DNA of 64,000 nt from Candidatus Heimdallarchaeota archaeon (GCA_019894765.1 JAGXNT010000024.1:101852-165851); one strand, 5' to 3'. Shown: positions 34,987 to 44,747, numbered from the stretch's first letter. Notes: a model not told the origin generated them from the sequence alone. Translations and numbers: made by a program.

Positions 34987-36282
34987 ATGAAAGATGCTCG
35001 AACTCGTTGGGAAATACTAAATTTAATTCGAAAAGAGAAATTTAGAATAATTTTGCCTATTGCCATGCGTGAAAATGAAATCGACATGTGGATTCATGTT
35101 ATGAGAGAAGGAAACCCAGATCCTTTGACTATAGATTTAGGTGGGGACAATGGTTACTTTGTTTTCACCGATCGAGGTGAGGATAGGATTGAACGAGCAG
35201 TTTTTGGTGGGGATGAAGAATTACTACACACAACTGAAGTGTATGATATTTTTGGATCAGTAGATGAATTGAAGCAGTTTATAGAAGAACGAAATCCAAA
35301 AACTATTGCTATTAACATGTCTGATTGGTTAGCAGTTGCTGATGGTCTTTCTTATACAGGATACAAGAAATTAATCAGATTAGTAGGGGTGGAATTATCC
35401 ACGAAATTAACCTCAGCAGAGCAATTAATTACAGATTTCCGCACCCGTAGAATCCTTAGCGAAATTGTTGTGTATGGTCAATTATGTGAAATTGCCAGAC
35501 AATTACTCGAGAGAGCTCTTTCTAATGAAGTAATTACTCCGGGAAAAACCACACTAGAAGATGTTGGCTGGTGGATGGAGGATCAATTACTGAAACTCGG
35601 CATGAGTTCAACATTTGCCATGAGCACACCAATGATTATTCATTCCGCTAAATCGGAAAAGGAGGATTATCGCTCGAGTAAATACATCATCCAGCAAGGA
35701 GATTTAATGCAATACGATTATGGCATAAGTGCGATGAATTTTGGTACTGACTTTAAGCGTGTTGCTTATGTCTTACGAAAAGGAGAAACCACTGTTCCAG
35801 CTGGAATTCAATTTGGATGGGATCAAGCAATAAAAGCGAGAGCAGTGATTCGTGATTCAATCAAAATCGGAGTAACTGCAGAAGAAACACTAACAAATAT
35901 TGGTGAAAACCTCAAGAAAGCAGGATTTGAGTATATTCACTTAACAATTGATCCAATGGATGGTGGAGGACCAAGTCTTGAACCTCGAGAAGACCAAGAA
36001 TATCCTGGAAAAACCGAGATAACTGTAGATTGCCATTGTGTAGGTAATACGGGGAACAGTGAAGTTGCTTCCGGTCCTTCAATTGCAGGTTTCCGACCAG
36101 ATCGAGCTCATTTAATCATCAAACCCAACAATCTTTTCGCTTTCGAGTTCATCGCATACACACCAAACGAAGAATGGGATGGAGAAAAGGTACGGTTCAA
36201 TTTGGAAGATAATGCTATTGTCACTGAAAATGGGGTTGAATTTCTGTACCCTCCTAATGAACGGATTCTATTAATCCACTGA
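34987..36282 (+). CDS. M24-family (Xaa-Pro aminopeptidase-like) metallopeptidase
   Basis: 431 residues. The C-terminal pita-bread domain (about 150-431) has the metal-ligand pattern: Asp in QYDYGIS, Asp in GTDFKRVAY, His in the CHCVGN region, and Glu in FAFEFIAYT and ENGVEFL. The N-terminal ~150 residues form the creatinase-like domain. These enzymes cleave Xaa-Pro bonds or related amides using two Mn/Co/Zn ions. The HCVGN segment replaces the usual HG-x-GH motif, so specificity may differ. The gene starts 48 nt upstream of the next TATA-free coding run and is followed by a coiled-coil gene 15 nt away, so the three plus-strand genes 34987-38089 may be one operon. Confidence 0.87.
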   Translation: MKDARTRWEILNLIRKEKFRIILPIAMRENEIDMWIHVMREGNPDPLTIDLGGDNGYFVFTDRGEDRIERAVFGGDEELLHTTEVYDIFGSVDELKQFIEERNPKTIAINMSDWLAVADGLSYTGYKKLIRLVGVELSTKLTSAEQLITDFRTRRILSEIVVYGQLCEIARQLLERALSNEVITPGKTTLEDVGWWMEDQLLKLGMSSTFAMSTPMIIHSAKSEKEDYRSSKYIIQQGDLMQYDYGISAMNFGTDFKRVAYVLRKGETTVPAGIQFGWDQAIKARAVIRDSIKIGVTAEETLTNIGENLKKAGFEYIHLTIDPMDGGGPSLEPREDQEYPGKTEITVDCHCVGNTGNSEVASGPSIAGFRPDRAHLIIKPNNLFAFEFIAYTPNEEWDGEKVRFNLEDNAIVTENGVEFLYPPNERILLIH

Positions 36283-36297
36283 AATGGAAGTGCTAGT

Positions 36298-36912
36298 ATG
36301 CCTATGAGTAAAATCAAAAATAGTAAGAAAATAAGAAAGCACATTAAGGAAATAATTACTGAGACATTTACAGAGTCTGTTTCATCACTCTTTAAGGTTC
36401 TAGAAGAGTTTCATGAATTAGCTGAAGATATCCCACAAAAGGAACAAGAGAATTATGAAAGATACTTTGACAAATATATGACACATGAGATTAATTTAGT
36501 TAGAATTGAATTAAAAAAGATCGAAATGAATTACAAAGAGAGTGTGTTTAGAACAGACAAACGAGCTGAAAAATTCGAGAGAGAATTGGCGAACGAATCA
36601 TTAGCACAAGAAATGAGAGTTTTTTATCAAAAAGAGTTTTTGAACATCTTAAAACCATTGTTTTACATTGAACAAGTATATGAAAATTTCACAAAATATC
36701 TAGAAGTAATTAAGGCAATTCAAGAAGAATTCAATGAATGGTTTTTCCTTGGCAATATAGATTTTGTAAAGCAACTTTTACAACCATATATTGTTCTTGA
36801 TGAGTCTTCTCGTCGAGAGAAAGAGATTTGGATTTTCAAGAAATATGAAAAGGAATTGACTGATGAAAGAAAGAAAAAAATGTTTGATAGAGCAGGCTTA
36901 CTGGTGAAATAA
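36298..36912 (+). CDS. Helical/coiled-coil protein of unknown function
   Basis: 204 residues, almost wholly alpha-helical and highly charged. Heptad-like stretches include SVSSLFKVLEEFHELAEDIPQKEQ, FERELANESLAQEM and FVKQLLQPYIVLDESSRREKE. There is no membrane span or motif. It sits between the M24 peptidase (15 nt upstream) and the LDH2-type dehydrogenase (1 nt downstream), so it is probably translated from the same message and may bind one of these enzymes. Confidence 0.75.
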   Translation: MPMSKIKNSKKIRKHIKEIITETFTESVSSLFKVLEEFHELAEDIPQKEQENYERYFDKYMTHEINLVRIELKKIEMNYKESVFRTDKRAEKFERELANESLAQEMRVFYQKEFLNILKPLFYIEQVYENFTKYLEVIKAIQEEFNEWFFLGNIDFVKQLLQPYIVLDESSRREKEIWIFKKYEKELTDERKKKMFDRAGLLVK

Positions 36913-36913
36913 A

Positions 36914-38089
36914 TTGAAAGATACTCGAGAGCATTTCAAAGTTAGTGATATACAGAAATTTTCAACGGAAACTCTAATAAAAAGTGGTTATCCGGAAACA
37001 TCTGCAAAAGCAACTGCTCATGCATTACTAGAAGCTGACAAGAGAGGGATTTTTTCTCATGGACTTGCTGGTGGAACAGGATTAGAGGAATCTGTGAAGG
37101 GTATAGGTCTTTTTTCAACAGTTGATCCAACTGCAGAACCAGAAGAGTTACCTCAGAAGTATCCGGCAATTGCTGTTATTAATGCTCATGGTGCTCCGGG
37201 ACACATTACTTCAGTGAAAGCAGTACATTTACTCGAGAAACTAGCCAGAAAAAACGGTATAGCCAAGGTTTACGTTTGTGAAGGAAATCATTTTGGTGCT
37301 GCTGGTGTTTGGAGTGAAATGATTGCAGCACAAGGAGATTTGATTGGAACAGTTACTTGCACAACTTCTGCATTAGTAAAACCTATGGGCGATGATCCAA
37401 AAGGACTAGATTACACAAAGGGAGCAGGAACAGAAGTTCGAATAGGAACGAATCCCATCGCAGTTTCGGTTCCACACAGAGATGGAATTATTACAATTGA
37501 TATGGCTTTAACTCGGATGGCTGCTAATTACTGTATTAAAGCTTACAAAACAGGAGAGATGCTATCGATTCCAGAGTATGCTGCTGATAAAGATTACAAA
37601 TCAACTTTAGATCCAAAAGAATTCATAGTAAGGGAAGAAAGTGGTAAGCAATATTTGACTGGAAGCATTTTTCCATTGGGTTCAACACAAGCAGGCTACA
37701 AAGGAGATGCATTACTCAGAATGATTGAAGTAGAGCATTCAGTGTATGGAGGACCAATTGAGAAACTGACAGTTGGAGAAAAGAAGCAAAGAGTATCACT
37801 GGCATTCCAAGCACAAGTAGTTGATTGTCTTTATACAAAAGAGGAAGCTAGAAATCGTGTTCGAGAACTCATGGTTGATTATGAATCAAAGTATTTCGGT
37901 GAAGCAACGAGATGGCCTGGTGATCGTTCAAAAGAAGCTTATGAATATTCAATGAGAGAAGGCATTCCTTTTAGTGATGGTCAAATTGAAATGCTAAAGC
38001 GAGCTGCAGCACATGTAGGTTTAAATTTCGATGAAATGATATCATCATATGGTAGGAAATCATATCCAACTAGTATCTTCAAAAAATAA
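36914..38089 (+). CDS. LDH2/MDH2-family NAD(P)-dependent dehydrogenase
   Basis: 391 residues of the malate/L-lactate/ureidoglycolate dehydrogenase family (type 2). Conserved features are FSHGLAGG near residue 45, NAHGAPGHITSVKAV, EGNHFGAAGVWSE and YKGDALLRMIEVEH. The typical HFG-x-AG residues bind NAD(P) and substrate. It oxidises or reduces 2-hydroxy acids such as malate, lactate or ureidoglycolate, and cannot be narrowed further. Start is a TTG at 36914, one base after the preceding stop, so translation is probably coupled. Some inserts near residue 230 (KDYKSTLDPKEF) lengthen it slightly. Confidence 0.92.
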   Translation: MKDTREHFKVSDIQKFSTETLIKSGYPETSAKATAHALLEADKRGIFSHGLAGGTGLEESVKGIGLFSTVDPTAEPEELPQKYPAIAVINAHGAPGHITSVKAVHLLEKLARKNGIAKVYVCEGNHFGAAGVWSEMIAAQGDLIGTVTCTTSALVKPMGDDPKGLDYTKGAGTEVRIGTNPIAVSVPHRDGIITIDMALTRMAANYCIKAYKTGEMLSIPEYAADKDYKSTLDPKEFIVREESGKQYLTGSIFPLGSTQAGYKGDALLRMIEVEHSVYGGPIEKLTVGEKKQRVSLAFQAQVVDCLYTKEEARNRVRELMVDYESKYFGEATRWPGDRSKEAYEYSMREGIPFSDGQIEMLKRAAAHVGLNFDEMISSYGRKSYPTSIFKK

Positions 38090-38092
38090 TCG

Positions 38093-38611
38093 CTAATCTT
38101 CATCCTTTTCTGCGAATCTTAGTCTTTCCTTCAATGAAGGTCTTTCTTCCGGATAATTAACACGATAACTTGGTCTTTCTCCAGCAATCTTGTTTAATGC
38201 CCAGTTTGCCCATTCCCGGACTCGAGCATTTTCGTCCTTTAGAGCTACAGAGAGTTCTGGTATTGCTGGTATGGCTCGTTTCTCCAGCTCCCCAAGAATT
38301 ACAGCAGCATGGCTTTTGAATTCCTTGCTATTGTCTCTCTTCATAATGTCTATGAGAATAGGTAATAGCTGACTATCTCTGTCCCCCATTTCTCCTAAAG
38401 ATAAAGCAGCCCATTTTCTCACTTCCCAATTTTTGTCTTTAAGAGCTTTTGTTAATGCTTGCTTGATCTTCTTATCCTCTTTCCCAGCTGTCCCAAGCAT
38501 ATAAGCAGCAACTGCACGCGATTTCTCATCACCAGATTTTAAATCCTTCAGATACTGTTTGATTTTCTCAGGACTTATCTTGATATCAGGTTTTTCAACC
38601 AACCTAAACAC
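38093..38611 (-). CDS. HEAT-repeat (PBS-lyase-like) protein
   Basis: 172 residues with about four HEAT repeats, each ~30 residues with alternating helices. Examples are SRAVAAYMLGTAGKEDKKI, WEVRKWAALSLGEMGDRDS, SHAAVILGELEKRAIPAI and ARVREWANWALNKIAG. The A-x3-LG pattern is typical of PBS-lyase HEAT-like scaffolds, usually protein-protein interaction modules rather than lyases. It converges with the dehydrogenase gene (3 nt apart). Confidence 0.88.
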   Translation of the reverse strand: MFRLVEKPDIKISPEKIKQYLKDLKSGDEKSRAVAAYMLGTAGKEDKKIKQALTKALKDKNWEVRKWAALSLGEMGDRDSQLLPILIDIMKRDNSKEFKSHAAVILGELEKRAIPAIPELSVALKDENARVREWANWALNKIAGERPSYRVNYPEERPSLKERLRFAEKDED

Positions 38612-38810
38612 CGCTACCGTTTGTTATTTGCTTTAGTATCCAAAAATCTTTCTCATAAAAAACAACAAGAAATTGTATTTAATTACAATTTTTCCTACAT
38701 CTACTAAATTAAATTAATACTAACGAGCAGATTCTTTTTTTCCAAGAAAATCGCGCCCATTTCCCTATCTTTTGTTAAGTTTTATTAGTATAATTCGAAT
38801 AGCTTATCTG

Positions 38811-40298
38811 ATGGAAATGACAAAACTAAGAAAAACCATTTTCTTGATGATTGTTATACTAACACCTTTTATTTCTACCATTATACCTACAGTCGGAAAT
38901 GAGGATAAGATCCTTCCTAAAAGAGACATAAGTTTTACTTCTTCGTTTCAGACAATTGAGCAAGAAAAAGGAGTTCTGCAACCTGATGACGATTTTGGAG
39001 ACCAACAATTATTTTGGATTACTATGCCAGATTGGATGCAGGTGAGAGCAACTCTTCTAGCAGAAGGTAATTACTGTTATATTTACATGGCTAATGAGAC
39101 AATTGAATTACTTGGAGAGAACGAATCTATTACAAAATGTGAAGCTATAAGAGATGCTTTTGATGATGATATTTATCCATGTGCAATTGAGGTTGCAGGG
39201 CATCCTAATGGAGTATTAGGTGATGTCGATGGAGATCCAAAGGTAACAGTTTTCTTAGCGCCTTTAGTGAGGTATATGGGAAACGCGTATCTAGGCTTCA
39301 CAAATTTAGACCATGAAATGCCTGGTTTTCCTTATGCTAATCTAAGAGAGATGGTTTTTTGTGATTCAGAGAAGAGCGTCTATGAAACAATTTGCATAAC
39401 AATTCATGAATTCAACCATTTGATATGGTTCAACAATGATTGGAATGACTGCCAGTTTATCTATGAAGGCATAGCAAATTATGCAATCGATTATGCAGGT
39501 TATGAATTTTGGGTCACAGAAGCAGTTACCAATATTTTCACTTCTTATCCTGAAATTTCATTGTTATACTTCAACCGAGAATATAATTATTTATGGGATT
39601 CGAGTTATGGGCAAGCTTATTTATTTGTTACTTATCTCGCAGAACAATTTGGCAATAGTTTCACTAAACAACTAGTCTTTATCCCTGAAGATGGGGCCAT
39701 TGGAGTGGATAAGGCGTTAGAGTATTTTGGCTATGACCTCACATTTAATGATCTTTATCTTGATTGGATAACAGCTTGTGTACTAGATGATCCGAGTTTC
39801 GATGGAGGAATATATGGTTTTGAAACTATTGATTATACTATACAAGCAATGTCTTCTGTTCTCTTTGATTTCCCAAGAGCAAAGATGCATTACTACTATG
39901 GTTTTGATGTGAAAAGAATGTATCTTCCTCGAGATAATTTTACCTTTGTAATTGATAACCCATATCCGTATGCCCTAGGTGTTTGCATAGTACTTGAGAA
40001 TGAAAGTAGTACTCGTGTTATTCAAGAAATTTATCATGAAAATTCTGATGAGTATAGAATTTACGTTGAAGGCATGAATTTACTAGATGTCTATATTATT
40101 ACTAGTCTAATGTCCGAAGATACTCCTCCTGAATATGGTTTTGTTATGTCATTGGATGATCTTGTTTCCCAGGAATTGAATTACAACTTCTATGAAGGTA
40201 ATGTAGTAAGCACTGGATCAGCAAAAATCGTTTATTCATTATTCCTCTTCATACCAATTGTCTTGTTTTTAGTAAGAGAGAAGAAGCGAAGAAAGTAA
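38811..40298 (+). CDS. Secreted, C-terminally anchored HExxH metallopeptidase
   Basis: About 495 residues from the ATG at 38811 (TTG at 38772 possible). A basic start and hydrophobic helix (KTIFLMIVILTPFISTIIP) form a signal peptide. The catalytic motif is HEFNHLIWF, a HExxH zinc site, with a downstream Glu in YEGIANYAIDY that could be the third ligand. This layout recalls M6/M30-like and other gluzincin peptidases. A final transmembrane helix and basic tail (FLVREKKRRK) anchor it. It would degrade extracellular or surface proteins. A TATA-like stretch near 38780-38795 suits a short-leader transcript from 38811. Confidence 0.82.
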   Translation: MEMTKLRKTIFLMIVILTPFISTIIPTVGNEDKILPKRDISFTSSFQTIEQEKGVLQPDDDFGDQQLFWITMPDWMQVRATLLAEGNYCYIYMANETIELLGENESITKCEAIRDAFDDDIYPCAIEVAGHPNGVLGDVDGDPKVTVFLAPLVRYMGNAYLGFTNLDHEMPGFPYANLREMVFCDSEKSVYETICITIHEFNHLIWFNNDWNDCQFIYEGIANYAIDYAGYEFWVTEAVTNIFTSYPEISLLYFNREYNYLWDSSYGQAYLFVTYLAEQFGNSFTKQLVFIPEDGAIGVDKALEYFGYDLTFNDLYLDWITACVLDDPSFDGGIYGFETIDYTIQAMSSVLFDFPRAKMHYYYGFDVKRMYLPRDNFTFVIDNPYPYALGVCIVLENESSTRVIQEIYHENSDEYRIYVEGMNLLDVYIITSLMSEDTPPEYGFVMSLDDLVSQELNYNFYEGNVVSTGSAKIVYSLFLFIPIVLFLVREKKRRK

Positions 40299-40326
40299 GA
40301 AGAGAAAAAAAGGAAGGCAAGAAAAA

Positions 40327-41241
40327 ATGTCAAAGTATGAAGTAAAAGAATTTGAATTTGGCATGGAAGAAGAGTTAGTGGAAGTAGGAACTAAAGTAGC
40401 ATCAAAATGGGTTTGGCCGTATCAACATTCTCTTGAGAGTTTCAAGAATATTTGTTCTCAATCAGATTTTGAGCCTAGTCTGTTACTCACCTGTTTCAAA
40501 GATGGAGAAATGATAGGTTATATTATGGCTCGAATTGGTGAATCATCACTAATCAGACCTGATTTGAAAGAAGACTGTGTTTATGCGAGAATATTCTATC
40601 CTAGGGTTTTACCAGGGCATGAAAAAGCAACTGATCTTTTAGTGGAAAAAATAATTGAAGCATTAAAGAAAAAAGGTGTAGAATTAGTCCGAACTCGAGT
40701 ATCCTCAATGAGGGAAGGAAGTCTTCAGTATATTGGTAAATGGGGATTTACACAAAATAAAACATATCCAATTGGTTACAAACTCTACTACAATTATGAG
40801 TTAAGTAAAGGGAAAATTGAACGAATAACAAAAGATGTATTGGAATTTGATAAGGAAAGAGATCTAGAGGAATGCACTGAATGGGTTGCTGACTTCTTTA
40901 TAGTTTCTAAAGAGCAAGCTCAGAAATATATTCTTGATTTTTGTTCGAGGGAGGATATAGTTAGTCACCTTGTTATTCGTGAAAATGATAAATTAGCAGG
41001 ATATTGTTATGCTGGATCTAATTCAATTAATGATAAAATAAAAGCTTCATTTTATATAGATGCAATAAATGAGGATTACTTTGACCAGTTAATTATACAA
41101 ACAATTAATGCAAGTATTGAGAGAAAAGCAGACTACTTCCTAATCGATTTAGTTTATGGAGTGCTAAAATACGAAGATACCGTAAAATCTCTCGGATTGT
41201 CTAAGGTCGCTACTTGGGGTGTTTTCGAAAAATCACTTTGA
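40327..41241 (+). CDS. Two-domain GNAT-like protein, paralog of the 23179 gene
   Basis: 304 residues with the same double-GNAT plan as the gene at 23179-24066: an N-terminal half with CFKDGEMIGYIMARIG and VLPGHEKATDLLVEKIIEALKKKGVELV, and a C-terminal half with ECTEWVADFFIVSKEQAQKYI and VIRENDKLAGYCYAG. It conserves PGHEKA in place of the classical acetyl-CoA loop. Its upstream region lacks the TTCTCA palindrome found before the paralog, so the two are probably regulated differently. It lies 28 nt downstream of the metallopeptidase gene. Confidence 0.78.
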   Translation: MSKYEVKEFEFGMEEELVEVGTKVASKWVWPYQHSLESFKNICSQSDFEPSLLLTCFKDGEMIGYIMARIGESSLIRPDLKEDCVYARIFYPRVLPGHEKATDLLVEKIIEALKKKGVELVRTRVSSMREGSLQYIGKWGFTQNKTYPIGYKLYYNYELSKGKIERITKDVLEFDKERDLEECTEWVADFFIVSKEQAQKYILDFCSREDIVSHLVIRENDKLAGYCYAGSNSINDKIKASFYIDAINEDYFDQLIIQTINASIERKADYFLIDLVYGVLKYEDTVKSLGLSKVATWGVFEKSL

Positions 41242-41320
41242 TTGCAAAAAATGATATTATTTATTCTTAGAAAAATCATAAGTGAAAAAAAGTCCTATTT
41301 CGAAACTCTTTTTGTTATGA

Positions 41321-41941
41321 ATGATTTCATTAAATGAAAAAACACAAGTGGTAATCATGAATCTCGAATGCTATTTCATTGATGATGAAGGAGAAGAAAC
41401 TCTTACCGAATTAGCTAAAGTAAGAATAACACCTGATTCTTTAGTAGTCATCATCTCACACACACATCGTCAGATCTATGTCTATAAAGGAAAAGAAACA
41501 ACAATACGACAAAAATTTGCAGGAGCAAGGAGCGCTTCAATGAAAAGATTGGATCAAGGATACAAAATACAACACGTAGAGGAAGAATTCGGGATTGATG
41601 AATCCTTCAAACCCATTTTAGAATTCCTGGGTGGAATAAAAACACATCCTATAGGTTATGTTAATATTCCCAGAAACATCCCTCGCAAATATACAAAAAC
41701 AGTTGAAACAATGATGGCTTTAGAACCACTAGAGGAAGCTACATGTGAGTATCTTCTAGCTGTTAACAATTGTTTTGAGATTAAAGGATATAGTAAGAAT
41801 GATTTGAGGACAGGGAAGTTTGATTTGAAAGAAACTAAAGGTGTTCCGGAGAAGATATTTCCTTTTGATAACTACGTACCTAGACTTCTAATAGCTGAAA
41901 ACAAAATAGTAGGAATTGAATTGTGGAAAAAAACATCATAA
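41321..41941 (+). CDS. Gelsolin-like domain protein (probable)
   Basis: 206 residues. Residues about 38-102 follow the gelsolin-domain pattern: a hydrophobic strand (DSLVVIISHTHR), then QIYVYKGKETT (gelsolin: x-IYVW-x-GK-x-S), then the long helix RQKFAGARSASMKRLDQG, then YKIQHVEEEFG (gelsolin: x-V-x-R-VxEG-x-E), then a short helix FKPILEFL. The expected acidic residues for calcium are partly present. The remaining ~100 residues may be a second, degenerate domain. Gelsolin-type proteins regulate actin filaments, and Asgard archaea encode such proteins (2DGels), so this supports the lineage assignment. The match is by eye and the N-terminal strand is weak. Confidence 0.6.
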   Translation: MISLNEKTQVVIMNLECYFIDDEGEETLTELAKVRITPDSLVVIISHTHRQIYVYKGKETTIRQKFAGARSASMKRLDQGYKIQHVEEEFGIDESFKPILEFLGGIKTHPIGYVNIPRNIPRKYTKTVETMMALEPLEEATCEYLLAVNNCFEIKGYSKNDLRTGKFDLKETKGVPEKIFPFDNYVPRLLIAENKIVGIELWKKTS

Positions 41942-41969
41942 GTAATTTGAGACTTCTTTACTTCCATTT

Positions 41970-42566
41970 TTATTTCTGAGCTTCTTTACCTCTTTTTGCA
42001 GCATTTAATAAACTATGAAGGTTATCTGATTCCGGATAAAATTCTAAGGCTTTCTGTGTGCACTCTATGGATTTATCAAATTCTTCTAATTCAAGATAAA
42101 TAACGCCCAAATTATACCAGGTTTCAACTTTATCTGGTTTGATTTCAAGAGCTTTCCGCCAACAATCAATCGCAGATTTAATATCGCCTTTTCCATAATA
42201 CGAATTAGCCAAGTTGTTCCAACCTTCATGATCTTTTGAATCCATAGCAACAACTTTCTTGTAACAATCAATTGCTTCGTCAAATTCTTCCCTTTCACGA
42301 TGAGCGTTACCAAGATTATACAAAACATCTATTTCATCTGGATTGAGTTCCAATGCTTTTTGCCAGTATTCATAGGCAGAGTCAAAATCACCTTTTCCTG
42401 AATAATAGGTATTGCCAAGGTTGTACCAGGCATCCAAATACTCAGGATCTAGTTCTACAGCTTTATGTAAGCACTCAATTGCTTCATCGAAGCGATCCTC
42501 TTGCCAGTAATCCAATCCTTTTTGAAAGAGCTTTTTAGCTTTTGCGATTTTATCCTTCTTAGTCAT
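41970..42566 (-). CDS. TPR-repeat protein (five to six repeats)
   Basis: 198 residues made almost entirely of tandem 34-residue TPRs. Examples are LDYWQEDRFDEAIECLHKAV, AWYNLGNTYYSGKGDFDSAYEYW, VLYNLGNAHREREEFDEAIDCY, GWNNLANSYYGKGDIKSAIDCW and TWYNLGVIYLELEEFDKSIEC. The canonical W-x2-LG-x2-Y and A-x2-Y patterns are strong. It is a soluble scaffold with no signal peptide. It converges with the gelsolin-like gene. Confidence 0.92.
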   Translation of the reverse strand: MTKKDKIAKAKKLFQKGLDYWQEDRFDEAIECLHKAVELDPEYLDAWYNLGNTYYSGKGDFDSAYEYWQKALELNPDEIDVLYNLGNAHREREEFDEAIDCYKKVVAMDSKDHEGWNNLANSYYGKGDIKSAIDCWRKALEIKPDKVETWYNLGVIYLELEEFDKSIECTQKALEFYPESDNLHSLLNAAKRGKEAQK

Positions 42567-42748
42567 TCAAATTAACCAGCTTGTCAGGGAATCTATTTCT
42601 TCTAAATATACTATGGAACTAATAAATCATTTTGACTGTAAAAAGATGGTTCATTGGGCGTTTTTTTCTGAAAAAATATTTAAATCTGTAAACCTATTGA
42701 AACGAAATTTAGCATTCATAATAGGTTAGATAACAGGAGATAATATTA

Positions 42749-44578
42749 ATGGAAGCTAACATTTCACTTGAGATGGGAAGTAAGCCCATAATAAAAAGAA
42801 GCAGAAGATTTGCTACACTCGATTTTGCTCGAGGGGCAGCTATTTTCTTAATGATCAGTCTTCACACATTAATTTTGGTTCTAAATATTGATGATCTACT
42901 TTCGGTTATTGATGATCTAGCTTTAGTAAATCTAGTTATGTTAATGATCCTGCCTTTTTATGGCGGATTGGCTGGATTCTTCCTACTTGTTTCATCTGCC
43001 AGCAACATGGTAAGTATGTACAGAGACCTTGAGCGGGGCAATTCAGTCAGAGGGATTGTTTTTAAACAAGTGTTTGGAGGAGTTCTCTTACTGATTTTTG
43101 CTATGCTTTGCGAAGCCTTAATTGGATATCATGGAGCATTAGGCAATTTCTTTCTAAACCTAAATGACATACCAGGATACTTCCAATATAATCCCCTACT
43201 AAATTATGAGAATTGGGGAGGTGGAGTGACATATAATTGGCAAGTATTGCTTTACCGTTTCAGCCATTTTGAAACTATTCATACTATAGCCTGGTGCATT
43301 ATTATTAATGGAATGGTTCAAGGATTACTTTCTCTTAAGAAAAATTGGCAGAATAGAAGACGTATGATGATTTCTTATGTAATTTTAGCTGTGCTCGTAG
43401 TAGCTCTCACTCAACCTATTTGGGATTTAGTTAGTCTTTATGGTCCAGGTTATCCATTTGGAACCATACCGGAAACGGGGAACGTCTTATTTACGCCTGT
43501 GTTGGGAGAAGACAAGTGGTGGCGATTTATTGCAGCACCATTTCTTAGTGCACTGGCAGCTCCTATGGAGCCAATATTCCCTTATCTAGCCATATCATTC
43601 GTTGGTAGCATTATTGGTATAGAGATAACAAAACCTCGAGAGAAGTTAAACAAGAAATTCCCAAGAAACATGTTTCTAGTTGGAGCTTCTATGTTTGTTG
43701 TAGGTTTAATTGGTGTCGCTGTGATTATCATTGGAATTATGACTAAAACTGATTTTGATACGGCTATCGGAATCTATCAATTACTTCCCTATCACCGGCA
43801 TTATTCTCCTAGTTATGCAAATTACATACCGCCGTTTGCTTGGGTTGCACAATTCCTCTGCGTGAATGGTTTTGCTATAATGCTGGTTATGTTCCTTTTC
43901 CGAATGATAGAATATCGAGGTAGAAGCAAAGCATTCTCAGACAGGTCAAAGACTGTGAGAAGATTTGGTACTGTTGCTTTCTCAAATTATAATAATCAGT
44001 TTATCTTTTACATCATCTTCTACTTACTGTCTTATGCGATTTTCTTTACACCATATGCTAAATTCTACTGGGCTGGAACGTTTCTAGTCATTCTGGTAAC
44101 GCTAGCTGTCTTCACTCTCTTGTTAATTGGCTGGGAAAAAATCAAGTATACAGGTTCATTGGAATGGTTCATCAGAACGGTTACGAATAATGTCGTTCCC
44201 GCTCGTAAGAAGAGATTCGATCCCTCTGTTAAGTGGTGGCAAAAAGGACAAGTTGATGTTGAAGGAGCATTCTATAATCCTGAGTGGATTGATTTAGAAG
44301 ATCCGACAGAAGAGAAAGCAAAAGATGAAAAGCAATTCCTGAAAGATCAAAAAGAGTCAAAGTTTGCACTAATATTATCGATTGTTGGTCTAGTGACAAT
44401 AATCCTCAATGCAGCAAGTATTTTTGGATTATTTGTATCCTTACGAGCAAGAAAACTTGAAGGTAAAAATAAAAAGAATACTAGAGCACTCATCATCTCT
44501 ATTATTGGTTGCGTTTTGTTTGCAGCTTTCTATATTGTCTGCTTTATTCTAAAAATAGGAATACTAGGTCTATTCTGA
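42749..44578 (+). CDS. HGSNAT/DUF1624-like membrane acyltransferase with a DUF4190-like tail
   Basis: 609 residues, the longest of three paralogs. RFATLDFARGAAIFLM and SLHTLIL near the start match the conserved first helix and His of HGSNAT-like proteins. About ten spans follow, with an EPIFPYLAISFVGSIIG helix near the middle that also occurs in the paralog at 2072 (EPFFPYLCTAFVGVMIG). After a cytoplasmic segment (EDPTEEKAKDEKQFLK), the C-terminus adds a two-helix DUF4190-like module (LILSIVGLVTIILNAASIFG, ISIIGCVLFAAFYIVCFI) that the other copies lack. It probably transfers acetyl groups onto surface sugars or lipids. Confidence 0.83.
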   Translation: MEANISLEMGSKPIIKRSRRFATLDFARGAAIFLMISLHTLILVLNIDDLLSVIDDLALVNLVMLMILPFYGGLAGFFLLVSSASNMVSMYRDLERGNSVRGIVFKQVFGGVLLLIFAMLCEALIGYHGALGNFFLNLNDIPGYFQYNPLLNYENWGGGVTYNWQVLLYRFSHFETIHTIAWCIIINGMVQGLLSLKKNWQNRRRMMISYVILAVLVVALTQPIWDLVSLYGPGYPFGTIPETGNVLFTPVLGEDKWWRFIAAPFLSALAAPMEPIFPYLAISFVGSIIGIEITKPREKLNKKFPRNMFLVGASMFVVGLIGVAVIIIGIMTKTDFDTAIGIYQLLPYHRHYSPSYANYIPPFAWVAQFLCVNGFAIMLVMFLFRMIEYRGRSKAFSDRSKTVRRFGTVAFSNYNNQFIFYIIFYLLSYAIFFTPYAKFYWAGTFLVILVTLAVFTLLLIGWEKIKYTGSLEWFIRTVTNNVVPARKKRFDPSVKWWQKGQVDVEGAFYNPEWIDLEDPTEEKAKDEKQFLKDQKESKFALILSIVGLVTIILNAASIFGLFVSLRARKLEGKNKKNTRALIISIIGCVLFAAFYIVCFILKIGILGLF

Positions 44579-44747
44579 CCTATTTTCTTCTTTTTTTTTA
44601 TTATTCAAGAGATAAAGGATTAAGGTCTTTACTTGTTTTAAGGTTATCAAGAAAAATATTAAATAGCTCAATTTTTCACCATAAAATTAGCGATAAAAAA
44701 GTGAATGAAATCAAATTATATAAATTTATGAAATGAGGAGATAACTA

